From the NCBI GenBank assembly GCA_900239685.1, contig OENT01000050.1, forward strand, positions 124,001 to 188,000: DNA of 64,000 bases, given 5' to 3'. Source of the stretch: Rotaria macrura. Its lineage: Eukaryota > Rotifera > Eurotatoria > Philodinida > Philodinidae. Shown here piece after piece: positions 38,683-51,500 of this stretch. A program made the position numbers and the translations under genes. The notes beneath the pieces are model-generated. The model had not been told where the DNA came from and searched no databases. It saw nothing but the letters and a program-made list of their open reading frames with translations. Position 1 is the first letter of the stretch; each line of letters starts with the position of its first letter.

Positions 38683-41600
38683 TCATATAAGTTTGAGTAT
38701 ATCTTTCTTGAGGTCTTCATAGATTTCATCAACTTCCATTCGACAATCGATCTGAAATGCATCAATATATACATAAGTAAAATGAATATAAAATAATACA
38801 GTTGACTTTACAAAAATTGCTCTGTTATCTTGTTTAAATTTTTCAACAATACTATTGAATTCACCATGTTTTGTTTCAGTTGGATGTTCACCAATATAAA
38901 TCAATGCTGAGCAAGGACCAATCTTCAGGGAAAGAAAGAGAAATTCTTCCGGTTTTTTCCTCACGATTTTATAGAAAATATTTAAAAAGAAACACTCGAT
39001 TTATTACTTCTTCTTGAAACTTTTGAAGATCATAAAAAGTCGTCGGAAAATGTTCTATTATATAACCAGTACATGTACTCATTGATTCAATAATTTTTGT
39101 TTTTAGTTGTTCGTAATTGAGTAAATCGTTATGAGAATTACCAAAATGAATATGTTTTAATGAAAATTGTTCAGCTAAACGTTCACATAATGTATAGATA
39201 AATGAATTATTACTTTCCACTTCACTTCTATCATTAATAATATCGAATTCTTCATCGATTGATACATGTTCATCAAGTTTACCTCCACTACTATTGTCAT
39301 TAAGACCCTCTTTTATTAATAGATGATGAATATCAATACAAAATAAAATTGGTAAAGTAAACTGATTTGTTTTCGTTGTCATCAGTTGCGAGTTTTCATT
39401 TATAAATGCCTTAATGAAGAAAAAACACACGTGTCTAGTGATCAGCAAAGTGTCAAGTACAAACTAGGTCCTGTTTCTAATCACAGGTAGAAGGCACTTT
39501 TTAATTGTATCTATTTTGAGACATATCACTGTATTTTATATAAAGATACGCAATAAGCAAGTAGGTAGCTTGCCAAGATCAGCGTGAAGGTGCCAAGATT
39601 CTAAGTACCATTATTTTATACACGTCATCAATTAGTCTATTTACTGATATCGAAAGTATGTGGTTTGTTTCAAAACGTTAGTTATTATGAAGTATTTCTC
39701 AACGAGCGTCAGCATAACTATTTCATGCTTCGACATGCATGAATGAACTTTTCGGTTTACACATACATCATTCAGCATTTATGCAGGATTATATTAGTTA
39801 AAAGAACTGCTTGAAATTTGTATGGCTCTAAGTATAAAAGATCAGTCAACAGTGATAAATGATACAGTAAATACATCAACTGACATTCTTTGTGTATTTA
39901 ACGTCATCAGCTATAAATGACTCAACTTTATACGGATTCTAAAACCCGCTCGTAGAAGATTTGTATGAATTTTCTCATATCGCTTATGCTCGAAAAAAGC
40001 AACTTTGTTTTTAGGAATGAGAATCCTAATGGGAAAGTTCGCCATTCATTTGTCCAAGATCGTAATCAAATAATCGTAAAACAGTTGTTATCAATCACTA
40101 AAGTATGTTAATAGAAGAACTTCATCCAGAAATTAGAACACAATGGTGAAGTTTGATTTTGCCTAGTCTTTTATTTCTATATTACAATGCGCTTCGTTAA
40201 ATCTCTTCTTTTCTTTATGTACTTCATAAGAATTAAAATGCGCATTATCTCGTCATTCGCTATAATCTTGAGATTTTACTTCCGATGATACTTCATTTTT
40301 TGCTAGTTTCATTAGCAACAACTCAGAAAATCTTCAGATAGAAAATTAAAAAGAAACTCATGATTACAACAGTTTTTATGTACTATTATTTGTTCCTATC
40401 TGAAGCGACAAACGATTAGAGAACAATTCTGTACAGTGGACATCAAAAAATCTATTTCTACTATTGATTATGTTTTTTAGATCGTGTTTACAAAATCGAT
40501 GACTTACATGATGACGAAAGATTTCATCAGTAGACCGAATTGTATCTGCAAGAATGGTATCAAAATCATTGTTTGCATTGATCTAAAATTATATTTATTT
40601 CTTTATGATCATTATTATTCATATAATAAATGATTTTACTTCTATCACATCTATGTTCTGATTTGGCATTGATTGCTGTTCGGATGATAGAATAATAACT
40701 AGATCAATTCTTCCGAGCTAAGTTAAGATTAATCTTATCATTGATAGAACGAAAAGAAAAATATTACTTTTTCTAGCCATTTATCATAGAAATTTTTTTC
40801 ATCGATATAGCCAGCGATGAGAAAACCATTCGCATTTGAACGACGCTGTTCTATTGCTTGTTTAACGTATCTAAATCGGTGTTCATGTTTTTCAAGATCT
40901 AGAGAGACAAAAAAAAAGAATAAACGGACCGTGAACGTTTTCCATTTCGGACAAAAAGGAAATTATCTTTTACCAAGCTCCTCATATTCATCAATATTTG
41001 CAATATCATTAATCATTAAATAAGTTAGTTGATGATAACGTTCGATTAGTCGTGAACATAATTTTGCTGATCCACCAGATGAACCTTAAAGTAATATGAC
41101 AAAAGAAAATGTTTAAGAAATGCACTGTGCTTATTTTGCTTCAAGTAGAAAAAATTACTCAGAATAAAAATAGTCGGTGTATTTTGAGAGATTTGCTTGT
41201 TGTTCTCAATCGGTGGTAGTGCTGATGTTTTGAGTGGTGTAGAACGACTTGTTGTTTGATTTGTTTTTGACCTTGCATTTGAGTTGCGAACAGGAGGCAA
41301 TGGTTTTTGTCGATTTTTCGAAAGTGTTGATCGCGACGGTGCTATAACTTTTAGGTTACCAGTATTCGCCACAAAATGATCCCACCGAAGACGAGTTGGA
41401 CTGTTTTGTACCTAGAATTTATCATTAAAAAAACGAGAAGGTGAATACAGTTCGAATAGAAAACTTCTATCTTTAACCTTGTCTAAACATTCACGAATAA
41501 AACCAATATGATCATCAGGCTTATGAACCATAAGAGCGGTCATTATCGCCTAGGAACAAATACGGAAATAAAATAAAAAAATATTTTCTTGTTAAATTTC

Positions 41601-41699
41601 TATCTTATATTCTACCTCAAATAATTCATGAATGCCTTTTTTATTTATATAATTTGTTGCATTTTGATTATTGTGGAGTCCGTACGGTCTTGTTGCCAT
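38683..41699 (-). CDS. AK5-like protein with two degenerate kinase modules (pseudoenzyme)
   Basis: About 470 residues in ten or so exons. The N-terminus (INKKGIHELFEAIMTALMVH, KPDDHIGFIRECLDK, LRWDHF) is the same docking-type domain as the neighbouring AK5-like gene. A Ser/Thr/Pro/Lys-rich linker follows, then two adenylate-kinase-shaped modules without active sites. In module 1 the P-loop GGPGSGKGT is replaced by SSSGGSAKLC, and the AMP-site GFLIDGFPR by GFLIAGYID. Module 2 starts LPILFCIDIHHLL with no P-loop, later FSLKHIHFGNSHNDLL and GYIIEHFPTTFYDLQKFQEE, then IGPCSALIYIGE. Neither module has the SGRxDDN LID block. Frames stay open, introns splice in phase and the reading ends at TGA 38683-38685, so this is a maintained gene and not a dead copy. 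A scaffold, docking or nucleotide-sensing role is inferred. A 1.1-kb intron (about 39412-40507) divides the modules. Confidence 0.82.
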
Positions 41700-41963
41700 A
41701 ATAACTTAATTAATGTACAATCGACTAGATTCCAATGATTGTAACTGAGTTTATATTCTAGCCTACGAATCGAAATACTATGACTTGTTTTTGACTATCT
41801 AAAATAACGAATAAAAAGAATTGGGTTAGAATGAAATGTTTACTTGGAAACATGGTTGTCTACATGTTTAAAAAGAGATTCATTTTATAAATCGAAATTT
41901 CAAAGTTCATGTAATCCACAACACATAATTAAAAAAAGAAACTTTCAATCACAATTTTTTGCA

Positions 41964-42328
41964 TTATTTATCTTTATTATGCATTTGTATAAATGTGTCC
42001 CATTGAAGTGGTAAACCTTGTTTTTTCATCTAAATAATAGTACATAGTAAAAACATGAAATCATACTCTATTCGAGCAAACCTTCGTTATACTATCAATT
42101 ATAAAATCATAATGGTCATCCGGCTCATAATTCATTAGACCAGCCATAAGTGCCTAAAAATGTAGTATGTTGTTTTTTAGTTTGTATATTATTTCTTTAT
42201 ATTTCATTAAAATCATTCGTCGAGTTTTCTATTCGTACCTCGAACAAAATTGGAATTTTTCGTTCCGTTAGATAGAGTTTTTTTCGTTCACTGACAGGAT
42301 CTTCATCGAGTTTTAATGATGATGTCAT
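41964..42328 (-). CDS. small protein: free-standing AK5-type N-terminal (docking-like) domain
   Basis: Three exons encode about 75 residues: a short acidic lead, then LTERKIPILFEALMAGLMNY, PDDHYDFIIDSITK and LPLQWDTFIQMHNKDK, stop TAA at 41964-41966. This is the same domain that begins the two neighbouring AK5-like genes, with introns at the same places (after LFE and after ITK, phase 0), but no kinase follows. The start ATG (42326-42328) lies directly after a pyrimidine-rich AG, so a 5' untranslated exon further upstream is possible. The stop is natural, so this does not look like a broken kinase gene. It lies 211 bases downstream of the CFAP47 stop and 265 upstream of the degenerate AK5-like gene, all on one strand. 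By fold analogy it may dimerise or dock onto an axonemal or kinase-anchoring partner. Confidence 0.72.
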
Positions 42329-42538
42329 CTGAAAATAGGATTTCAAAATGTGATTAATACAAGCAGAGAAGAAGAAGAAGAAAAAGAAAAAGATAATATT
42401 AGTGCGATCACAAGTTTGAGGACGAGACGAAAAAAAAATGAACAGAAAACGCATAATTTTACAATTGACCTAAGGCATAGCTATGTTAAAATGGATGTAC
42501 ACATCACTGGAACGTTGGAAAAAAAATAATCGAGTTGT

Positions 42539-45500
42539 TTAAACACTGGTTGTTTCGTTTGTTTTTGCTAACACAGATGCGCCTTTTATCGGTGATGAAA
42601 CAGCTGTTTGATGTAGTTGAAGATTTTCAAGGATGAAATTTCGTTTCTTAGCTCCTGCTCGTCGATTAGCGTATTCTTCACTGTTAACAGAAGGTAAACT
42701 TGAACGATTCTTTGGTGGTTCATAAGTTGGTAATACGCCACGAACAACATATTTCCATTGGTGATCTTTTGCCTAAGAAAAATAAACAATTATTTCGTAT
42801 CATTCTTGATAGAAATTAGTTTTCCTAGGATTGACTCATCAGTATTTATGCTTGTATACACTAGTTCAGTGAAATTTGACTTCTATGTTCAATGTTAAAT
42901 TTAATTACTAAAGATTATAAGGGAAGCATCCGTGGTTTCTTGTTCCGTTACAACACTTTTCTATTTCAATGCATTAGATGAATTAAACTAAGGAAACACT
43001 TTCAAGGTTTCGAGTTCATGTCCTGTTAGTAAGAAGAAATGAATATTTTAATGAGATTTTTCTTTTCTGATGAGAACAAGACATCTTGGAGAAAAAAAAA
43101 CAGAATGAAATGTTCTGCTCTAAAAAAATCTCGTCGAAAGTGAATGCGAACGACGCACAAAACTATTCATTGTCCATCTTGTATTTTCTTATCGTTTTAC
43201 AAATCAATGCATTTCACCACCGTGAAAATTGACAGAGTGAAGTAGCTTTACTGTTCCTGACTTCAGAGTTATTGGAATTATCTCTTCAATTTTTACACTG
43301 TCGATACTCGAAGTTCGCATATCGAACTATTCAATCGAAATCGAAGTCTGAATAAAACAAAATCGCATACAGCTATATAGATCGATATATTTTTTCTGTT
43401 TGTTATTGTAATTGATCTTTTTTGAAAACATTCTTTATATTTTGGTAGTACAGAAGACTGTTTTTATTTTCTTTTATAAACATTTCTTTCTCGAAGTAAT
43501 CAAATTTTAATAGAAGAAAGACGTACCAATCTATTCTGTATGGAAATCATGAACTCTAGAAAATACAAGCGTGTTTTGCTTGAACTTTTCAAGACGATCA
43601 AGTAAAGTATTAAATCTACCCATCGACAATATATCCAATCAACAGATTTCATAATGAATTTTTTCTACAGCATGTGACTCAAAATACGATACTTTCGAAT
43701 GTTTTCAAATTTTTTTCGAAATCGTTACTTGTTCATATTCAAGATATTAATAGAATAGTTATTATGTTCTTTGTGTTACGTACATTTAAGATAAGCATGC
43801 CACTGAATGTTCGGCCATAAACAGTTGGACAAAATGAAATTTTTAATAAAGTACCATTTAAACTTGCCGGTAATAGTTCACCATAGTCTGGTGATATAGC
43901 AAATGCTCGATCGCTGTTCGATGTCAAATAAGCTTCAAACGGTATGGGTGATCTATTTCAAAGACGAGAAAAGTTCTCAAATTGAATACTAGTTGACAAA
44001 CATACTCGATTGGACTATATAAACGAAAGCCAACCGTAGATATTTTATTAAGACCAACAGCTTCAATTATAATCTCATCGTCTGGTAGTGTCTCAAGTTT
44101 AATAAATCTTAACGGATATTTCAATTGGCCACCAGTTGAGAGTGTTAAAATAAGCACGCAATCCATTCTGTAAGGAAAACCATGTATATATATATATATA
44201 TATATATACGTATAGATGTGCAACGAACAGATGATGATCTCATGAAAATAATAGTAAAAGAAAACTTACGTAACAAATTTCGATGGTGTATAAACAACAT
44301 TAAAACGAACGATGTCAACTTTCTCATTATCACGTTTAAGAAGTTGAATACCAATCGAATTTTGAACAAATTCTTGATTAGAAATGTTTTCATTGATGAT
44401 TGCATAATCTTCAATGGCAGTCGGATTGCGTTTCACTTAAGTATAAAGAAAAATAGATATATTTATGTTGGTTCGTTGGATAGCGAGCTAAACACGAGCA
44501 ATCGTTTTCTTACTATTTGAATGCCGAGTATCAAAACGAAATAATTGTCGTTTTAATTCAAATTCAAGTTGTTGTTCGATTCTTTCACCAGCTACACACT
44601 CAATTACTTTCAATTGATATTCAGATTCATCTGTTTGACGAATCCAATTATAAGCAGTGCCATGTAATGGATATGTCCATGATAGTTCAGATGCATCAGG
44701 ACTTTAAGAAGAAGAAGAAAATATGAACATTAACGAAACAAGAACAAAAATTTCTCTTACTTTTCCGGTGACCAAGTTTTTCCTTCCGGTAATCGTCCAA
44801 TAATACGTAATTGTGCTTCATGTCGAGCTAAAGTTTCTGGACAGAAAGCTATTGGTATATGGAATTTTTCTCTTGGTCCAATAGGTACATTTTCAGTTTT
44901 ATCAAGTAGTATACGAAATGAATTATTACCACCTAGACAATGAAGAGAAATTTTCGTTTATCTTTCATAGAATTCTTTTTATTCACTCATACCCGATGAA
45001 AGAGATAGATCACATCGGATAGGATGATTAGATGGATTTTGAAAATCAATTGTTGTTTTTGAACTAACACCAGTTTCACTTTTCATATCAATAGGAGACT
45101 GTTGCTTTTGAGGTTTCGTTCCAACACCTTTAACAGTATATTTCAGTGTACCAAGCTTAAAATAACACAACGAAAATTAAAATATGAAAGTGAAGAATTA
45201 AATCAAAATGAGAAGCACCCAACTATGTATAAAAGGAAACCATGTCGAAGAAGCTATAGAAAGAAATGAACTATCGAATACTAATTTTTCATAAGATAAG
45301 ATTAGCTAATAAAATAAAGCATTAAACTTGAATCATACAGATTGGTATACTGCCTTCAATGATGCACATCTTTTACTGACCAAAAAATAAGAACTTACGA
45401 GTTCAGTTTGGTAGAAATGTCAAATACATAGATTTCTACTTAAGGAACGTATAAGTATGTATACAAATTTGATAGATACACGAATGAAAGAATATACTGA

Positions 45501-48500
45501 ATCTTTGACAAAAGAAGAATTCGCAATCCATCAGTCGTTGTTTGATGCTCCAATTGCGGATGATATGCTGAAGGTGTTTCTATGTAAGTAATTATCTGTA
45601 CGTGTATTCTCTAAACGGCAATACGAACTCGCTACGTGATATCGATTGCGTTATTTACAAAGTAAAATCTCTAGTGTACATTTATATTGAATCGAAAAGG
45701 ATCATATGACAAAGCTGTTCATTATAGTTTGCTTGCTATTTCCACGTCTATTTTGACAGACAAGATAAAACATCACGTACGAGAACAGAACTCCTTACTC
45801 ATCAAAATAAAAAGAAGAAATAATCAATCAAGCAATAAGACCGTACATTTGTGATTGAAAATAATAGACGACTCTCACGTTATCTTTCTCGACGCTTATC
45901 CACTATCAATTATGACAAGGTGTATTATTATTGTATTCGATCAAATAAAGAATCATATTATCTAATTACTAACCCTCAAGCATGTGATCAATATGCTAAT
46001 TGAAAAAATGATTTCATTCGATCAAGATTTTCTACCCACTAATCATCGAAAACTTTCATTGAAACATACATTTATTGAATTATCGATCAAATTTAAAGAA
46101 ATTCTTCATTTCAATAATGCAGTACAGTTTTTCATGAGCAAGGAAATATAGCAGAGCAAAATAAAGCATGATATTACTTCTTCAGTACTCGGAACTGAGT
46201 TCTGATTTGATTCAATCTACATTATATACATATATATTCGTATTCAAATAGAAATATGTGAAAATGAAAAACAAAATGCATCATGCTTTGTTGTTTATTT
46301 TTCATACAAACCTTATCATTAATAAAGGAAATTTTTGATTGATGTTTTTGTTCACTTCCATTACCGATCGATGATGGATTAAACATAAGACTAACTTTAG
46401 CTTGACTTTTCGGTGAAACGGTGATTGTATCTTGATCAGTATTCATTGTAAAATTATTATTGTTTGATATTATTGTTTGAAATGTAATGTGTTCATCAAG
46501 TGGATTTTCAAGTATTATTTCTTGTGTAGAATGTCTAGAAAAAAATAAAAGAAAATCTATTATGATAATACGATTGATAGCAAATAATCAATGGGAACTT
46601 TTAGATAAGATTTCAATTTTATTTCGATAAAAAACATTCGATCATGATGATTGATTAAAATTATTGTTTAAAACTATGTTTACCGATAGGCAAGCATCCT
46701 ATATTTACATTGAACTTTCCATTCCATTCTCTAGCTCATGGAATAACAAGAAAGAAGAAAGAAAAAAAACTGATTCCATTCATAGAGTTCGAACTATGCT
46801 GTATGAATTTTTCCATCAAAATAGACCATGCTATAGAATTATTTGTGTCCAAGTACAGTGGTATTTTTTTTTCATAAAAATTTCAATGTAAACAATCTGA
46901 CGAGAGTTTTAGACAACTTTATAATCGAATATGTACTTGTACTACAATGATTTTTCTACGAAACCATATTTCCAATGATACGCCTAGATTTATCGATAAA
47001 ACAAGACTCAATTCAGGGTAACGAAGGAGATCTTAAGATTTCAAAAACCTCATCACTGATTTTCATTGTATCCTTGGCTTTATTCATACGAATTTTACTA
47101 GAATTTTCAAGCTTATGAGCAACTATATACGATGATCATCGAACAGTAATTCTGTTTGATATTTTGACTATCCGTAAGAGCCGATGAAATTGTTGCAATA
47201 GTAAAATAGCTCTGCGAACAAAATAATTCGCGTGAAAAGAGTGCTGTTGTAATTAATTTTTTGACGGTTTGCGCGAAAATATATGCACAGAGAAACCTGA
47301 TGACTAGCAGATAACATGAAATCGACTTGTCTCAGCTAGTTATGATCTTATGCGGAAAAAAAAAACAGATTTGTGTTAACTAATATTTTAGGATATATTC
47401 TACCTATGATATTTCGAACATTTAAAACAGTTTGCATATAGCTCGTGTTTAATAAATTTATGAGCCCGAAGCATGATCAGATGTTCTTGATTTTGCTGAA
47501 CCCTACCCCTGGCGAAAGAAATGAATTCGAAAGATTTTTTATTGTTGCCTATGGTCTGTTATTAGTCTATTGTAAAAAGCATTTATAAAAAAAATCTGAA
47601 GCATGAATCAGTTAAATACAAATGTATTCAGTGAAGTTATCAATTGTTTTCTTGAGCAATATTTTGTCAAACTGTTAAACTCGATTTCTTTCGAAACCTA
47701 TTGCTCTATTTATCAATATTCTTCTCCTTAGAACTATCTGCAAAAGGTACGTCATTCACCACGACGTTCGTCATCTATATAATCTCCTATACTGAAGTTC
47801 ATTGTACAACAGATTATATCATGAAAATTTCTTTAATGCTAAGTAAACTGCTAGAAATATTGTCATTCATTTACATACGAATAAATATACATCTTACCCT
47901 CCAAGTGGTGCATCCATCGGTGGTAGATCAACTTTTTGTGGATTTGTACTAGTTAAATTAAGTTCATACCAAAATTCACCAATTTCATCATTGTAAAAGA
48001 TAAGGCTAAAATATAAACAAAATTGGTAGAAATAATTCGAATAATTTTATTTGAGTTTCATCGATCAATTCAGAAAATGAATATAATTATAATAAAAGAA
48101 AAGAAAAGCGTGACTGATTACATTCTGGTATCGTTTCTTTTACATCAATAGGATTTTTTTTCACAGAAAAATATTCATACAATATTTTTCTATATATAGA
48201 AAAATCTTTTCATTGATGATCAATAAATGAATAATATTATGAATGATTGAATGGCTAGATTTCATATTTGTTTCTTACCCTCCATTCCAATTTCCAACAG
48301 TTTTTGGTTTGAACATAAGCTCGTAGCGAGCTTCACCATTTCCATCTATTTCAATTGAATCATTACCCTTTAATATAAATGTTTATAGATATATATATAC
48401 TGAAGAAAACGATTCAAATAAAAGAAATCTTACAACAACATCTGGTAATGTTTGTAAATCAACATCAAGTCGTATTGTATGATTTAGTGGATTTCTTAAT

Positions 48501-51500
48501 GGAATAATTAATGAATTCGAACCCTAAATTGAAGGAAAACAGATTGATTAATGCAGTCTATTGAACTTGTTTCAATTTTGTTTCATTATTCGAACACACG
48601 AAAAAAGATCCAATTCTTTGATTTCTAACTTTTCATGGAAAAGTAAAAAGCCTTAGAGGAAGAGGAAACTTAAGAAATCATTACATAAATAATTTTCTAG
48701 TCACTGAAGTGATTTATAAATCATGACTTATCTTGCTGATTGAATCTTTCATATTTACTATAGCAGTACATTCTGGTAAAGAAATCAGAATCGTTTATTC
48801 AATTAATCTCTATGTATAACAAGCTAATCCTCACACTAGATTGCCAATGATGAGTTAAAATAAATAGAGTGAGATAAAAAGAGACCAATATTATGAAACT
48901 TCCCACTATTGATTCTAATTATATGGATGAGAAATAATATGAGAAAACTTGTCGGCGTATATTATCTTCTTCCGGTCGAGATTATGTTCATCCGATAAGT
49001 AAAAACATGGTTTAGTATTTCTTGTCTTTGTTCTCGAACTAATAATATTTCACTTGATTCTTTCACAAACATTTCTTTTGATTCAGGAGTTTCAATTTTT
49101 CAATATGCTACGAATGAAAATCTAAATGAGAAACGTAGTAGTATGCTGGAGAAGAATTGCGTTTAGTCTAGAATTTCTGGTCGTGACATATTAAATAATC
49201 GAAATGTTCTTATGTCACTAAGGAAAATTTTACAGTCAGTTTGGGATGAAAATGTTAAATTATGAAGATTACCTTGTTTTTTTACCTAGTAAAATTTCAA
49301 CATTTGGTTACTTTCTGGGTCACCAAATCGGACCATTTCATCAAATACAAAACGTGATATTGCGTTATTAAATTCGGTTCCATCATTCGAGAACATTCTA
49401 ATCTATTATAGATTTATTTCTAGGTATTTACTGGCACACTTAATTTATATTCATCGGAAATCCGCTTGTTTCTTTTCTTAAATTTTCCGGCAGTATCCCG
49501 AGTAATATGTCCGGAAGCTACGGACTATCCGAATCTTGTTCTAGTCTCATACGAACACAAGACGAATTCCCTTCTCTTGAATGATTAAGTTTATACTAGT
49601 TAGTTGGTAGTTCGTAGGAAGAAGGAATTTTTTTCTTACACAAACAAAAATGAGGAAAGGAAAAATCAGCTTTAGTCTCACATAGAAAAAAGTTGAATGT
49701 TTTGTTTATCATGCGAAGGAAAAAATTGAATGATTTCAGATCGTATCTATAACTAAACATACTAAACATGGTGCTGTTAAATCGACAGTTGTTTGAGGAT
49801 TAGGTGATTGAACATTGATATCAACAGTAAACCAAAGTGAATATTGAAAATCTGCTGGATCTTCCGGTTCAAGTGGTGGTATTTCATCACCATCTGAATC
49901 AACATCTCTATATTGATAAAAAATGAAAAATGGATAAATGAAAATTATCTTTTTCTTCTAATTTCCGACATACTTAATTGGCCATGGTCCCGGTTGAAAT
50001 ACAACAACACCTTTGTAAGAACCACGTTTTGGTGGACATATTTCAAAATCATATCGAGCTGATTTTTTCGGTGGAACACAAACATGAGGTGGTCCTTGAA
50101 CAAATGGAAGATTACATGTAACATAATATGCAGTTTTCTTCGATTTCTTATTTCCGATATCAATAGAATGAGTTGTTCTATATGAACAAAAGAGAAGAAT
50201 CAGTTCATAGATTGCTTGTCTTTTTTTCGTTTTAAAGTAAACTTACGTTGAGCCAACTTTACTTTCTAATTGTAAATGACCGATCTAATAAAGAAAAACA
50301 TAAGAGTATTTTTCTTAGCAAGCCATGTCCTTTAAAACGTGTTCGTTCAAAATTATAGTGTGATTCAAATGATACACACAATTCAATTACTGTTACAAAA
50401 TTATAGCTAGACTTTTTCGATGTACTTCATATCTTCGTAATCTATGAATTTCTAAGAAGGACTCAATAGTTTTTTCTCTTCAATTTTAATGAATTCTAAT
50501 TGATAAATTCTAGTTAAAAATTCTGAAAAGATTTCAGCTTGTATCGACGGTTGACAAAGTTAAAGCTCAATAAGAACCATCAGTTTTCGAAACCTGGCCT
50601 CTGTAAAAGAACACATACAGTCAAATCTAGATATTCTTATTGCAATAAATATAGTATGTCTCGGTAGAAGAATAACAGTCAGATTAGCAGACGACACATG
50701 GCAAGATTCTTTCCTTCGAATTTCACCAATATCTATTCGGAAGTTAAACTTATTCGAGGCCGACGATGTACTCAAAGAAAAAAGTTCTTTTTTAAATTGT
50801 TCACGAATAAATACTTTTCTTGTGATTTAAGTAGTTACGTTTCTGTTACGTTTTGTAAAAGAAATATTTTGAAAACAGATTGCTCTGTCAAATGTTTTGC
50901 TTTTTTAGATGTTTATTTAAAGTGTACTCTTTCTATGGTTTCTTTCCATTAATCTTATGGAAGAACATTTCTTTCTGTTTCTGTCTTTCATTGGACTTCA
51001 TCTTGTCCATATGTATATTTCAAGACTTGTTTTCCATCGCAGTCTATGAAAAGAATTTAATTTACCGGTGGTCCACGATCAGCTTTACCACGTAGATTAT
51101 ATGTTTGTAGAAATCCTGTTTCAGGATTGCTTATTATCATTTGCGCTTGAAATTTATCATCTTCAACTTGCGGATGAAATGTTAATGGATATTGAAAAAT
51201 CGATTTAGTTTCAACACGAAATGCTTTGGGTCCTGAGAATGCTTTATTGCCAGAAAATGTTACTATCATATTCCACTCATCTTCCGTAGAATTAGCCTAG
51301 AATAAAAAAAAAGCAAGACAGAAATCTCAGAGAAATGCGAACAAGCAAAAAAAAGCATCCATGCTAACATACAATTGGAATATTTTGTTGTACAGGTGTA
51401 AATACGCTTGTTCTCATATGTAGTAGAGCTGTTTGCGTTTCATTATCATTTTGTGTTAGACAATGTACTTCGATGTCGAAATCTCGTATATCATCACCAC

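Noticed and set aside
38350..38686. Two overlapping minus-strand frames of 66 and 110 codons, rich in Phe, Leu and Ser
   Set aside because: They lie between the stop of the degenerate AK5-like gene's neighbour and its promoter, use different frames, and come from polypurine-rich DNA on the other strand; no motif or membrane-protein pattern holds.
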